Shown in pieces: positions 21,990-33,778 of a stretch of 64,000 bases of DNA; within the stretch, counting starts at the first letter, position 1; the number at the start of each line of letters is the position of its first letter. Source of the stretch: Antilocapra americana (lineage: Eukaryota > Chordata > Mammalia > Artiodactyla > Antilocapridae); NCBI GenBank assembly GCA_007570785.1, contig ML664175.1, forward strand, positions 11,013,441 to 11,077,440, written 5' to 3'. Made by a program: the position numbers and the translations under genes. The notes under the pieces are model-generated. The model was not told where the DNA came from, did not search any database, and was given only the letters and a program-made list of their open reading frames with translations.

Positions 21990-22199
21990 GTGTGTCTGTG
22001 CTCAGTCGTGTCTGACTCTTTGCAACCTCATGGACCTCTGGTAGCTACCAGGATCCCCTGTCAATGGATTCTCAGGCAAGAATACTGGAGTGGGTTACCA
22101 TTTCCTGCTCCAGTATCTCCCCGACCAGGGACTCAATTTGTGTCTCTTGCAGCTCCTACATTGATTGGTACGTGAATTCTTTACCACCAGCGCCACCTG
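21990..22199 (-). mobile_element. Bov-tA SINE
   Basis: Antisense Bov-tA with 'gctcagtcgtgtctgactct', 'aagaatactggagtgggtta' and the tRNA-head end 'tctttaccaccagcgccac'. It is moderately diverged. Confidence 0.94.
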
Positions 22200-22294
22200 C
22201 TTGCAATTCTACCATGAAATCTGAGGTTTGATTAAGGGTCCACTTTTGACTTTTGGCTGTGCTCCTTTCTGGTGTACAGGTATTAAGTAGGTCT

Positions 22295-22460
22295 CCTCAT
22301 CCTTGAAACCACTGATTTACCTTTTGTATCTATTAATTTGCCTATTCTATTTCTTTCAGATAAATGGAAATATAGGATATATGGGCCATTGTGTCTGGCT
22401 TCTTCCACTTTGCATGATGTTTTCAGTGTTCATACATGGTGTAGCATTGAACACTGGTTT
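22295..22460 (-). mobile_element. old L1 (L1M class) fragment, antisense
   Basis: 'ttaatttgcctattctattt', 'gataaatggaaatatagg' and 'gtctggcttcttccactttg' match antisense L1 3' sequence. Confidence 0.65.
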
Positions 22461-22467
22461 TCAGACT

Positions 22468-23645
22468 TTCTTTTGAAAAGCAAAATGCTCTAAACAGAAA
22501 AATGGGAAAATAGCAAATGAAACAACTGACAAAGAATTAATCTCCAAACTATACAGGCAACACGTGCAGCTCAATACCAGAAAAATGAACAACCCAATCA
22601 AAAAGTGGGCAGAAGACCTAAACAGACATTTCTTCAAAGAAGACATACAGCTGGCTGATAAGCACATGAAAAGATATTCAACATCACTCATTATTAGAGA
22701 AATGCAAATCAAAGGCACAATGGAGTATCATCTCACACTGGTCAGAACGGCCATCATCAAAAAGTCTACAAACAATAAATGCTGGAGCAGGTGTGGAGAA
22801 AAGGGAACCCTCTTACACTGTTGGTGGGAGTGAAAACTGGTACAGCCACTATGCAGAACAGTGTGGAGATTCTTTAAAAAAACTAGGAATAAAACTACCA
22901 TACCAACCTGCAATCCCTCTACTGGGCATATACCCTGGGAGGAAACCAGAATTGAAAAAGATGCATGTACCTGAATTTCATTGCAGCACTATTTACAATA
23001 GCTAGGACATGGAAGCAACATGTTCACTGGCAGATGAATGGATAAGGAAATTGTGATATATACACACAATGAACTATTACTCAGCCATAAAAAGGAACAC
23101 ATTTGAGTCAGTTCTAATGAGGTGGGTGGACCTAGAGCCTATAATACAGAGTAAAGTAAGTCAGAAAGAGAAAGACAAATACCATATATTAATGCATGTA
23201 TATGGAATCTAGAAAGATGGTGCCTATGATCCTATGTGCAGGGCAGCAAGGGAGACACAGATGTAAAGAACAGATTTTAGGACTCAGTGGGAGAAGCTGA
23301 GTGAGATGATTTGAGAGAATAGCATTGAAACATATGCATTATCATATGTAAAACAGATACCCAATGCAAGTTTGTTTGATGCAGGGCACCCAGAGCTGAT
23401 GCTCTTCAACAACCTACAGGGATAGGGCAGGGAAGGAGGTGGGAAGGGAGTTCAGGGTGGAGTGGACACGAGCATACCTATGGCTGGACTCCGGGAGTTG
23501 GCGATGGACAGGGAGGTTCATGGGGTTGCCAAGAGTCGGACACGACCGAGCGACTGAACTGACTGATGGTAAAAACCATCTCAATATTGTAAAGTAATTA
23601 TCCTCCAATTAAAATAAATTTTTTTAAAAAAAGGAAAAAAAAAGA
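22468..23645 (+). mobile_element. L1 (ruminant), 5'-truncated, with BovB tail inside
   Basis: Sense ORF2 C-terminus and 3' UTR. ORF2 remnants include '[20 protein letters not shown]' and '[18 protein letters not shown]', followed by a TGA and further frame breaks. It is older than the L1 copies at 5.3, 47.8 and 50.9 kb. The 3' UTR is broken at about 23488-23566 by a BovB tail, and the copy ends with 'aattatcctccaattaaaat' and an A-rich tail. Confidence 0.92.
23488..23566 (+). mobile_element. BovB 3' tail inserted in L1
   Basis: 'actccgggagttggcgatgg', 'gagtcggacacgaccgagcg' and terminal 'actgaactgactga'. It has a ~14-base internal deletion relative to other copies (the 'cctggcgtgctgcg' block is missing). 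It separates two parts of the L1 3' UTR. Confidence 0.82.
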
Positions 23646-24635
23646 AACTGTGGGTGGAAACTCAGTATTGACATAGATCGAAGCAGAAGTGCTCTGATGG
23701 AAGTGAGGTGAATTACCTGCCTTCGTGAAAACACTCAGCCTGCTGGCAGCCCTCAGCACCTCTGCAGAACTGTGGAGCATCACAGAACACAGTCTCAGAG
23801 GCTCAGCACTAGATCCTCTCTCGAGTGCTTTTAGGTGCAAAGACTTTTCTCTAAGGGTTTACTTTCAAGAATGTAAATAACCCTACCAATCATTTTCACC
23901 TGAATTAGTTCACAACACCATTCCCTGAAACAAAGGAGAGAGCAGAAAACTGAGCAAATGGGTGTTTGATGGGAGAACAGCACACATGGTTTTATAGCAT
24001 TGAGGCTGCCTTGGAGAAGCAGTGGGAAGAACAGGGGCTCTGAATATCCTGGGGAGGAATGGGGGGTGGGCAACTGGGAAGTAAAACCCACGCAGGCAGG
24101 AAGGGATTAAAGACAGCATAGGAGGCTGCTTTGTAATATTGCTGTGGCTCCCCTGCCCCACCCTGGTGATGGCCTTTTCTGAGAAATGTACTTTTCTGTG
24201 GGGCCAAAAAAGGATTGTTGTATGGTCTGCAGCAGACTGGAGCTCTTCTTTCCCTGGGACAGGACTGCTTTTTGGGGCTGAAAAAAAGTCCATGTAAATC
24301 TCTGTCCAAAGGCAATTATTTGAGATGTGAAATAGTGAAGTCTGCCAATGGAAACTGCAGGTCATTTGAATGTGGCCTGGTATGTGGGATGCCTCAGACA
24401 GCTTTCCTGTCTCTTCCCTTGGTCCTTGTGGGAAACTTCAGGCAGCTGCGGCAGTCTCTTTGGCTGCTGTGCACCCCAGTGTTCTCCTTGAAGTGAGGGA
24501 GTTTCTTCCTAGTCAGTGTCAGTCATCTTGACCAAGCAGTGAAGCCCGCTAAGGCCTTCATTCCCAACCAAGTGCCTCAAACCAACAGAGGTGCTACACA
24601 GTGAGAGGAGCCCTGACAATCCAGACACCCAAAGC
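23646..24635. other. no feature recognised
   Basis: Overlapping antisense ORFs of up to ~150 codons occur at 23910-24365, but the predicted peptides show no domain, start context or splice support. Confidence 0.5.
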
Positions 24636-24895
24636 CAACCAGGGATACCGAGATTTTAACCTAGGCTTTGTCATCTTTTATTAAAGCAAGTTACAATATG
24701 CAAGTCATGTTGTCATCACAAGCCTTAGTTTTTCCATGTGTAAAATGGTTGGTAGGTTTCCATTTTGCTTTAAAAAAGTACTTAAAGTAGTTAAGTACTA
24801 AAAAAAAAGTACTTAAGGCAACACTTTCGTAAAACTAATAAACTTAGATTAGATGATTTCTAAGTTCTTTCTTTGTTCTATAGGTTCTAAAGACT
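24636..24895 (+). mobile_element. MIR-like remnant with a later AT-rich insertion
   Basis: 'gattttaacctaggctttgt', 'gttaCAATATGCAAGTCATG'-like core and 'tttccatgtgtaaaatggtt' resemble MIR. 'gatgatttctaagttctttc' at about 24853 resembles a MIR3 end. A small inverted repeat lies between (24777-24816). Confidence 0.5.
24777..24816. repeat. perfect 9-bp inverted repeat plus third copy
   Basis: 'agtacttaa' (24777-24785), loop 'agtag', then 'ttaagtact' (24791-24799), followed by an A-run and another 'agtacttaa' (24808-24816). It could form a short cruciform or hairpin. No function is implied. Confidence 0.85.
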
Positions 24896-26249
24896 CTTCT
24901 ACAAGGTGATTGCTGAGTTACAATTTAAAAGCCTAAATATCTCAACAGTTTTCTCAGGTTAGCTGAACAGCTATATTGTCAGTAGTCATCCTTTCACCTT
25001 ATTTATCCAACAGGTCAAGCTTCCTACTGATGAATTTAAATCCTCTTTAAGAAGCTTGCCAAATGGAGAGAGGGTTCTACATGAAATCATTACGGGATGT
25101 GAGAACCAAATACAATGTGAGCGCCTTAATGGGATCTTGGATCAAGGGAAAAACGAAGCCTACAACCTGCAATGGACATTTTGGGGATCAAGAGAGGTCT
25201 GGGGTCCAGAGTGCCTCCAGCCTTCTTCAGAGTGCCTTCTTTGCTCTCCTCCCTCCCTTTCAGCCTTCAATCATCCTCCACGGTCCTTCCCCAGATACTC
25301 TGGCCCACTCAGCTTCCCCCTACCTTGGCTACTGTACCTCACTTCCACTGAACTCTTCCTTCACACTTTCCCTCAGCTAGAAGCACGCCTGGGAGCTGAC
25401 GGGTATTGCTGGGTCTGAACACGTGGATGCCAGTGGAAGCTATTTGGAGGCCAGGGGTCCTGGCTTCTGTGCCGTCCCTAGCCAATGCATTCAAGAAATA
25501 ATTGTGCTATTGAACTTGGAAAAGGGATTCAAATTCATATCTACTGTGATCGTGATGACGGTGATGGTGATGATTGTTAGAGGCAAAGCTTCGTATTCTG
25601 GGCCTCATGCTCATTACTCAGAGGTGAGGGCGGCATGGGCAAGGTCAGCCTGGATCCTGATGAAACCCAGCCTCCCCCAAGCTCAGAGTCCCGTGTTTAT
25701 TTTACAACAATTAGAGGCATACGGGCTCTTTCGGAGACAAGTTAATCTATCAGGCTGACTTGTGCACAGCCTCTGCTTAGATGTGCCTGGTGCGAGGTCC
25801 TTGAACGCAGCTTAAAAAATTACCTTGGTAACAGGATGGGGGAAGCACTTTCCCTGTTTCTCTAGGAACAGTTACCAGGCCCCCAAACTGGGGGGAAGAG
25901 ATGTGATCACCTCCTACTTGGAAGAAACCCTCAAGAACTGGTTGCAAGCTGCCCTTGAGGGCCAGCCTATCACCTGGCCCCTCTTTTCCCCATCCCTCTT
26001 CTCCCCACTCCCAAGCAGAGCTGCCAGGAGAAGGAAGAGGGCTCTTTGGAGCCCAAACCTTGCTTACCTGCATAGTGGGATGCTGTGTTTGCATCTCTTT
26101 CCCTGCTCTCCTGGGCCCTAAAACAAAATGTGAGGGGCTGCAGAAACAAAAAACAAATCCCATAGAAAGATGAGTTCTGCCTGCAAGAGGGGATAGGCAT
26201 CCTGCTGCCTGGTGGATGTGTGCTTAGGTAACAGGTTTGTCCATTAGTG
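24896..26249. other. no gene or recognised repeat
   Basis: Contains a short imperfect GTGATG run near 25546-25578. An ORF on + at 25056-25418 and several at 25777-26254 lack recognisable protein features. Confidence 0.45.
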
Positions 26250-26432
26250 ATCATCTGTCAATGTCTGGAGACATTCGTTTGTCAGAAGTGGGAAGATGCT
26301 ATAATTATCCAGTGGGTAGAAGCCAGGGATGCAGCTAAACATCCTACTGTTGCACAGAACAGTATCCACAACCAAGAATTATGTGGTCAAGGAAAACAGC
26401 AGTGCCACTGTTGAGGAATCCTGCTGTTAAAA
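26250..26432 (+). mobile_element. MER20 (nonautonomous hAT)
   Basis: 'gtcaatgtctggagacattc', 'ccagtgggtagaagccaggg', 'atgcagctaaacatcctact' and 'caagaattatgtggtcaagg' follow the MER20 consensus order. The 5' terminal repeat is degraded. Confidence 0.85.
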
Positions 26433-26689
26433 TAGCTACTGATCAAAAGAGAAGAGATGTCATTATTCCTGGGGACACCCTAACTATTGCATAATATCCT
26501 CATGTCCCAGCATACCTACTGTCATTCTATACTACATATTTATGTACCTTTAGGCAAAACGTTCAGGTTGCTGTCCACATCCCTAGAGACCCTCATGCTC
26601 TTGTGTTTGCCCCAGGTGTTATAGCCTATTGACTGTGGGATCCCACACAGTCACCTCTGAAAAGAAAGCTGCACTATTAAAATTTTTTT

Positions 26690-26865
26690 CCAGTTGTTAC
26701 ACATTAGAATCATCTGGGGAGCTTTCAGATTTCCCAATATAACAGCTGCATCCCAGGTCAATTAAGTCAGAATCTCTGGGGGTGGAACCCTGGCAGCTGC
26801 ATTTTTAAAAAACTCCCTGAGTGATTCCAATGTACAGCCAAGTTTGAGAACTGCTGCTGCTCTGG
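26690..26865 (+). mobile_element. MER5A (nonautonomous hAT)
   Basis: 'cacattagaatcatctgggg', 'agtcagaatctctgggggtg', 'ctgagtgattccaatgtaca' and 'agccaagtttgagaactgct' cover nearly the whole MER5A consensus. Confidence 0.85.
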
Positions 26866-27142
26866 ATAAGGCTGAACCTTCCAGTGTGTGTTATTGGGCA
26901 AGTCCTTCATCCTGTTACCATTGGAGAGTAGGGTCTGGTGGGTCAGCTCTGGCTGCCCAGCCAGGTGCCAGCATGCTGACATTTGGAAGGTTGCTTCCAA
27001 TTGCCCATTTCAGGTATTAGCTGTTCAACAACGACTGGATTTATTACTTAACTCCAGTAAACACATATGTATTATGAATTACTTATGTGTTTCTATATAA
27101 AGCAGATATAGTTTACATTTCCCTGTTTAACCACCACTCCTT

Positions 27143-27246
27143 TTTTTTTGAGGTTTATTTATTTATTTATTTTTTAATTTCCTTTACTTTATTGTGTTGG
27201 TTTTACCATACGTTGACATGAATCTGCCATGGGTATACATATGTTC
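27143..27246 (-). mobile_element. young L1 3' UTR stub with TSD
   Basis: Antisense of the last ~100 bp of the young ruminant L1: the A-tail appears as T/ATTT-rich sequence, followed by 'ttgtgttggttttaccatac', 'gacatgaatctgccatgggt' and 'atacatatgtt'. It is flanked by a 12-bp duplication, 'ccaccactcctt', at 27131-27142 and 27247-27258. No coding sequence is carried. Confidence 0.93.
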
Positions 27247-27599
27247 CCACCACTCCTTCTTAATCAAGGACCGGGAAGTTGTCTCTTATCGTCAGAGGCT
27301 ATAAGTTAGCCTTTGGAAATCAACTTTTGAGTCATCTGACAAATCCCATAGAACGTCAGGATTTTTAGCTTTTGCTGTATCAGCCAACCTCTTTCCTGGG
27401 CCTTGTGGGGGTTCCCTGTGCTCCCAGGCCTGTGATGTCACTTCCTTAACTGTTTGATTCTTTCTTGATCTACTACTTGATTCTTTCTTTTATCTGCATC
27501 TTCCTCTTTGCATTATCCCTTTACAATGGACTCAGACTCTTTAACACCCAAATCAATAATGACTTCTGTGAATTCTAGGGCATTGAGAGTTTTTTTTTT

Positions 27600-28155
27600 A
27601 AAGATTAGGTTTCAAATTGTGTAAATAATATGTATGTTAAAAAAGCATAACAAAAGGAACACCTATAATTTTGCTACCTCCAACCCATGAACTAGATTAC
27701 TGACCGTACCTGGTGCACACCACACCTGTTCATCCCTATGCTTCATCAGAGTCAACCTGAATTTGTTTATAAATGCCTTTCCTTTTTGGAAAAAATGATT
27801 TTTCTCAAGGATGTATAAATTCATGAACAATATATTATTTGGTTTTGCTTAGGTTAGATCTATTTTAAAATGGCAGCATACTGGATACAGTCTTTTAGGA
27901 CTTGAGTTTTATTCCCCTTAATATGTGTGTGTGTGTGTGTCTTTTTTTTTTTTTTTGCTAAGATTCATCCTTATGAAACCTAAGAGGAATTCACTCATTT
28001 TCAGTGCTGGATAATATTGCATTGTGGAACTGTGTACAATTTGCTTATCCACTTTACTGTTGATGAACATTTGTGTTGTCTGACTTTGTTACTGTGAACA
28101 GTGCTCCAAACATTCTCTTACACATCAGCTGTGTATACATGAGCAAGAGTTTCTC
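27600..28155 (-). mobile_element. old L1 (L1M class), antisense
   Basis: 'gcataacaaaaggaacacct', 'acctccaacccatgaactag', 'agtgctggataatattgcat', 'ttgcttatccactttactgt' and 'gatgaacatttgtgttgtc'. A GT tract (27924-27940) and a T-run (27942-27956) have grown inside it. Confidence 0.75.
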
Positions 28156-28161
28156 TAGACC

Positions 28162-28292
28162 TAGGCTTCTCAAACTTTAATAAACATACGGCTCACCTGG
28201 GGATCTTATTAAAATGCAGATTCTGGCTTAGTCTGAGGGGAGGCCTCATAGCGACACCAATGCTGTGAGTCCATGGACTACATTTTAAGGGA
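28162..28292 (+). mobile_element. MER5-type hAT remnant
   Basis: 'aggcttctcaaactttaata', 'ggctcacctggggatcttat' and 'taaaatgcagattctggctt' match the 5' half of MER5A/B. Confidence 0.75.
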
Positions 28293-28566
28293 CTGTTGCT
28301 GCTAAGTCGCTTCAGTCGTGTCCAACTCTGTGCGACCCCATAGATGGCAGCCCACCAGGCTCCCCGGTCCCTGGGATTCTCCAGGCAAGAACACTGGAGT
28401 GGGTTGCTATTTCCTTCTCCAATGCATGAAAGTGAAAAGTGAAAGTGAAGTCACTCAGTCGTGTCCAACTCTTAGCGACCCCATGGACTGCAACCTACCA
28501 GGCTCCCCTGTCCATGGGATTTTCCAGGCAAGAGTACTGGAGTGGGGTGCCATTGCCTTCTCTGAC
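28293..28566 (-). mobile_element. Bov-A2 SINE (dimer)
   Basis: There are two tandem BovA monomers in antisense: the first at about 28300-28428 ('gctaagtcgcttcagtcgtg', 'ccactggagtgggttgct'-like), then the linker 'catgaaagtgaaaagtgaaa', and the second at about 28440-28566 ('cactcagtcgtgtccaactc', 'agagtactggagtggggtgc'). Approximate TSDs are 'ttttaaggg' (28283-28291) and 'ttttagggg' (28567-28575). Confidence 0.95.
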
Positions 28567-28659
28567 TTTTAGGGGCAAGATCCCTTCATTTGTAGGAGTT
28601 CTTCCAACCCTTCTTATGTTCTTACTCAAATCCTTCATCGGCTGTATGTGTTACAAATA

Positions 28660-29185
28660 TTGACACTCAATTTGTTTCTTCTTTTATCTTCCTTTATGGT
28701 GTTCTTTGATAAATAGAAATCCTTAATTTTAATATTGTTGAATTTATCTTTTATATGTAGTTTTTATCTTTAAAAAAAACTCTTTAATTCAAAGAGTTGA
28801 GTTAATAGAATTATACCAGTGTTTTGGTAATGTATTATGGTTATGTAAGATGATAACTTTGAAGGCTGTTAGGTGAAGAATATAAAGTTTTGTAACATTT
28901 TCAAAACTCTTCTGTAAGTGTAAAATTATTTTAAAATTATTTTTACAAGTCCATTACTGTTGAAAGGTTATAAAGATATTCTCCTACATTTGATTTTGCA
29001 AGTTTTGCCTTTTATATTTAGGTCCTTAGTTCTTCTGGAATTGATTTTGTGTTTGGCATGAGTATGGATTTAATTCCATGTTGTTTCACATGGTTTGTCA
29101 ATTGTCCCACAATCATTTTTGAATACTATCTTTGTTTTCTAGTGCTCTGCAATACCATCTTGTTCATATACCAAATACACAGAAG
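28660..29185. mobile_element. old L1 sequence, composite
   Basis: Antisense L1M at about 28670-28775 and 28960-29185 ('ttcttctggaattgattttg', 'ggtttgtcaattgtcccaca'). Between them is a sense L1-type 3' end like that at 16.8-17.0 kb ('ttatggttatgtaagatgat', 'aactcttctgtaagtgtaaa'). Confidence 0.65.
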
Positions 29186-29499
29186 GGAGTGGGTCTTTAC
29201 ACACCTCCAAGCTATATAGCAAGCAGAGAATGGCTTCTGTGAAGCATGCTCCTAGGAAGGCTGTACCATTCTCTCCCCAAACCTACATGCCCTTTTCTCC
29301 AGGATAGTTCATCTCTGTGCAGCAGAATCAGGGGAATGTGAACATTCCCTTCTTGGTTTGTTCAGGGTTCTCAGTTATGCCCTGATTAACTTCATGTTTT
29401 TGACCTTTAGGCTTTGTCAGACCCATGTTATTCATATTATTTGAATTACACACTATTCAAGGTAGGAAACAACCTATTGTGAAGTTTTCCAGCCTTTTC
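29186..29499. other. no feature recognised
   Basis: Unassigned sequence; no gene signal. Confidence 0.4.
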
Positions 29500-29640
29500 A
29501 GGTTATAGTTGAAAAAACTGAAGTGTGTTAAATAGTGTATCCAAGCTGATGAAAGAGCTGAGATTAAACCCAATTTCTCAACTCACACTCGCCTGCCCTA
29601 CGTTTCGCATTCCAATTCACAGTACCACTGTCTACCTAGC
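29500..29640 (-). mobile_element. MIR remnant
   Basis: 'ttcaggttatagttgaaaaa', 'gatgaaagagctgagattaa' and 'acccaatttctcaactcaca' are an eroded antisense MIR. Confidence 0.5.
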
Positions 29641-30364
29641 TATTCAAGCTAGAAATTTGAGATACTCCTGCTTGTCCCTCCTTGTCTGTCATGACATTCT
29701 TGTAACTGTGCCTCTGAAGTCATTTTAAATTTTATTTTCTCACATTCACTCCCACACGCATGTCCTGCTTCATATCCTTGTTAGTGCTCCACTGGATTTC
29801 AAAAGCCTCATTATTTGTCATTTTCCTCTATAATAAATCCATTCACTAGCTAGACTGCTCTTAAACTTCTAAATTTTAAAACACCTAGCTTACCAGGTTG
29901 TTTAACTGCCTCTGCTGCTTTGCCTAAAGATCTGTGTCTCCTTGCCAACAGGTGAAATTATGCTTTTTATCATTTGCTCCCAATTTACCTTCTCAGGTTC
30001 ATTTCTTATCACCTTCCTCCTTCCCTCCAGGTAGGTGCCAGGGCTGTATCCACACTGAACTACTGGATGCTCCTGAGAAATGTCATACATATCTGGGCTT
30101 CTGATACTTAGCACACGCTCCCTCTGCCTGCAGCACCTTTACACCTTGCTTTATTTTACATCTTACAATTGCACTCACCCTTCAAGATTTGGAAAAGCAC
30201 TGTCTTTACCATGAAGCCTTCCTGCATGCCTCGGTTGCAGCTTATTTCTCATAGCATTTATATGATCCTATGAACCTCTGTTACAACAACAGGCTTGTTC
30301 ATGTTCTCTATTCCTTCTCAGAACATAAGCCCCCTGAGGTCTGTAACCATATACGGAGCTGGTC
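29641..30364 (-). mobile_element. probable old L2, antisense, diverged
   Basis: 'ctccctctgcctgcagcacc', 'ttcaagatttggaaaagcac' and 'accatgaagccttcctgcat' have the order seen in antisense L2. The boundaries and the first half are uncertain. Confidence 0.4.
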
Positions 30365-30372
30365 CATGGTAG

Positions 30373-32228
30373 TTCAGCTCAGTTGTGTCCGACTCTTTGC
30401 GATCCCATGAATTGCAGCATGCCAAGCTTCCCTGTCCATCACCAACTCCTGGAGTCCACCCAAACCCATGTCCATCGAGTCGGTGATGCCATCCAGCCAT
30501 CTCATCCCCTGTCGTCCTCTTCTCCTCCTGCCCCCAATCCTTCTCAGGGTCTTTTCCAGTGAGTCAATTCTTTGCATGAGGTGGCCAAAGTATTGGAGTT
30601 TCAGCTTCAACATCACTCCTTCCAATGAACGCCCACAACCAATCTCCCTTAGGATGGACTGGTTGGATCTCCTTGCAGTCCAAGGGACTCTCAAGAGTCT
30701 TCTCCAATACCACAGTTCAAAAGCATCAATTCTTCAGTGCTCAGCTTTCTTTATAGTCCAACTCTCACATCCATACATGACTACTGGAAAAACCATAGCC
30801 TTGACTAGACGGACCTTTGTTGACAAAGTAATGTCTCTGCTTTTAAATATGCTATCTAGGTTGGTCATAACTTTCCTTCCAAGGAGTAAGCGTCTTTTAA
30901 TTTCATGCCTGCATTCATCATCTGCAGTGATTTTGGAGGCCCCCAAAATAAAGTCTGACACTGTTTCCCCATCTATTTGCCATGAAGTGATGGGACCAGA
31001 TGCCATGATCTTAGTTTTCTGAATGTTGAGCTTTAAGCCAGTTTTTTCACTCTCCTCTTTCACTTTCATCAAGAGGCTCTTTAGTTCCTCTTCACTTTCT
31101 GCCATAAGAGTGGTGTCATCTGCATATCTGAGGTTATTGGTATTTCTCCTGGCAATCTTGATTCCAGCTTGTGCTTCTTCCAGCCCAGCGTTTCTAATGA
31201 TGTACTCTGCATATAAGTTAAATAAGCAGGGGGACAATATACAGCCTTGATGTACTCCTTTTTCTATTTGGAACCAGCCTGTTGTTCCCTGTCCAGTTCT
31301 AACTGTTGCTTCCTGACCTGCATACAGGTTTCTCAAGAGACAGGTCAGGTGGTCTGGTATTCCCATCTCTTTCAGAATTTCCACAGTTTATTGTGATCCA
31401 CACACTCAAAGGCTTGGCAGTCAATAAAGCAGAAGTGGATGTTTTTCTGGAACTCTCTTGCTTTTTCAATAATCCAGCATTGTTGGCAATTTGATCTCTG
31501 GTTCCTCTGCCTTTTCTAAAACCAGCTTGAACATCTGTAAGTTTATGGTTCACATAATGCTGAAGCCTAGCTTGGAGAATTTTGAGCATTACTTTACTAG
31601 CGTGTGAGATGAGTGCAATTGTGCGGTAGTTCGAGCATTCTTTGGCATTGGAATGAAAACTGACCTTTTCCAGTCCTGTGGCCAATGCTGAATTTTCCAA
31701 ATTTGCTGGCATATTGAATGCAGCACTTTCACAGCATCATCTTTTAGGATTTAAAATAGCTCACCTGGAATTTCATCACCTCCACTAGCTTTGTTTGTAG
31801 TGATGCTTTCTAAGGCTCACTTGACTTCACATTCTAGGATGTCTGGCTCTAGGTGAGTGATCACACCATCGTGATTATCTGAGTTGTGAAGATCTTTTTT
31901 GTACAGTTCTTCTGTGTATTCTTGCCACCTCTTCTTAATATCTTCTGCTTCTGTTAGGTCCATACAATTTCTGTCCTTTATTGAGCCCATCTTTGCATGA
32001 AATGTTCCCTTGGTATCTCTAATTTTCTTTCACAGATCTCTAGTCTTTCTCATTATGTTGTCTTCCTCTATTTCTTTGCAATGATCACTGAGGAAGGCTT
32101 TCTTATCTCTCCTTGCTATTCTTTGGAACTCTGCATTCAAATGGATATATCTTTCCTTTTCTCCTTTGCTTTTTGCTTCTCTTCTTTTCACAGCTATCTG
32201 TAAGGCCTCCTCAGACAGCCATTTTGTT
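30373..32228 (-). mobile_element. BovB (RTE) LINE with RT domain, 5'-truncated
   Basis: A 1856-bp antisense BovB with an 8-bp TSD, 'catggtag', at 30365-30372 and 32229-32236. Read on the minus strand it holds the linker, most of the reverse-transcriptase domain and the 3' tail. RT motifs include 'YRTIALISHASKVMLKILQA' and 'QAGFRKGRGTRDQIAN' (frame 31712-31299), then a separate frame (31384-30734) with 'GVHQGCILSPCLFNLYAEYI' and the catalytic YADD encoded at 31126-31115. The RT is split over two frames and stops, so the element is dead. The antisense strand also gives a 184-codon shadow ORF. Confidence 0.97.
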
Positions 32229-32236
32229 CATGGTAG

Positions 32237-33777
32237 AGGCACAATATATTATTATTGATCGAATCAAGAACTATTTAAGGACAATGCTTAGAAACTGTTT
32301 ACATCATTACAGTCTTACTCTACTAATATATCTTTATATTGGTATTAATATCACTTATGTGTTAGTCAGGACTCTTGTGGTAGCAACTACAGAAATTCTA
32401 TTTGCACAAAGTTAAGTAAAATAATAACCAAGTATGGCTCACACAATTTTCTGTGGACAATGAAAGGCAAGAGATGCTTTTCTGGAATCAGGTACTCAAG
32501 TGTGTTCAGAGTTATACTCCAGACTCTGGCCTTTGGGTTTCTCTGCATAAGGGCTTTATTCTTGCCCATGTGCTTTCTGTCAGGGAACCTCTAGACTGGT
32601 ATTAACCGAAACGTGATAGAGTTGCTTCTATTCTAAGTCCAGTATGAAGCATTTTGAATTCTAATTGGCCAAGCCTGGGTCAAATAGCTGCCCTGAACCT
32701 TCTGGTGGAAGTTGAGTCAGTTAAGGAAATGAACAAACACGGCTAAAATGGGAGAGAGAGCAGCGGATCTCAAAAATGGAAGGAATAACACTGATGAGTT
32801 GTGGCTGGACAACCCTCCGCTTAACTTTGTGTCCATGTAGAGGGGAAGGGACAGAAAATGACTTTGTGTTGTTCAGTTGTAGTGTCTGGGCAAGAAAAGA
32901 GCCTAGTATTTGCACACTCAGCTGAAATACTTGATGAAATGAGTGTGTCTCCTAATGAAGTTATTCCATCTTTGGAGCAATGTCTTCATGTTTGACAAGT
33001 ACCAGGGACTTTAATTGAAAATTACTTTGGGAATCTTGCCAGACATTGCAAATTGAAAATATGAAAACCCTTCTCCTGGGTCAGGAGTGTAACAAGCCCC
33101 ATGTCAAATGTCATTACCCCACGTGCATTCTAGGACTGTGCAGGTGGGAAGCTAAGTGTTGATTGCATATTTTAGCCCAAGAATAATTTCCTGAATGGCA
33201 ATTTGTTCCTTTATTTGATGAAACTGAGGTTTTCAACAGCAGTAAAATGCAATCTTTCCAGAATGTATTTCCGTGGGTTATGAAGATTGATTATGCTGCT
33301 TAGTGAGAGATTCATTATTTGGTTATTTAGACCATGATTTATTAAAAAAAAAAAAAGTAAAAAGGTAATGATTTCCAGTTAGGAAGGTTTGCCCTGTGAG
33401 CAGTGGTATTTAGCTCAGCATTGCTTCTAATTGATAGCACTGGGAGAGAGGGGTTGGGGGGGTAGGAGACAGGCCTGTTTAAAGCCAAGCCATTGGCACT
33501 TTCTTGGACCTCAAAGGTCCCCCCTAATTTCTCTGGATCTCAAGACTGCACAACCCCCACTGCCTCAAGCCTGAGGGGATTGGAATTTTGATTGTGTATT
33601 AGAATAAGGGGGTGTGGGGGCAGGGCAAAGGCATGGTAGGAGGCAGAACTGAGGCCCTAGACTACATGGAGCCTAGGAAACACCCAGGCAAAATCAAAAA
33701 GGGAAAAAGAGCCATAAGGAAGAAAATTGGACAAAGAAAAGTGGACAAAGCCAATAAAGCATGGAAGTGGGAAGAGG

Positions 33778-33778
<1 letters not shown>
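32237..33778. other. no gene; possible unassigned old repeat at 32340-32730
   Basis: The part from about 32350 ('gtgttagtcaggactcttgt') to 32720 ('attctaattggccaagcctg') resembles a common ancient mammalian repeat whose name I cannot fix. The remainder (32730-33778) looks unique; an A-run lies at about 33344-33356. Confidence 0.4.

Noticed and set aside
23910..24365. 151-codon minus strand ORF in unique-looking sequence
   Set aside because: Two overlapping frames are open at once, with no splice sites, domains or codon bias. A chance ORF is the simplest view.
26068..26137. Minus strand segment with acceptor-like ('tttttgtttctgcag') and donor-like ('gtaagc') edges, also 70 bp
   Set aside because: The frame is open, but the peptide is not protein-like, CpG is not raised, and the donor is weaker than at 8344. 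Splice-like pairs of this quality are expected by chance in 64 kb.
30468..31022. 184-codon + strand ORF
   Set aside because: It is the antisense shadow of the BovB reverse-transcriptase region, which reads clearly on the minus strand with YADD and other RT motifs.
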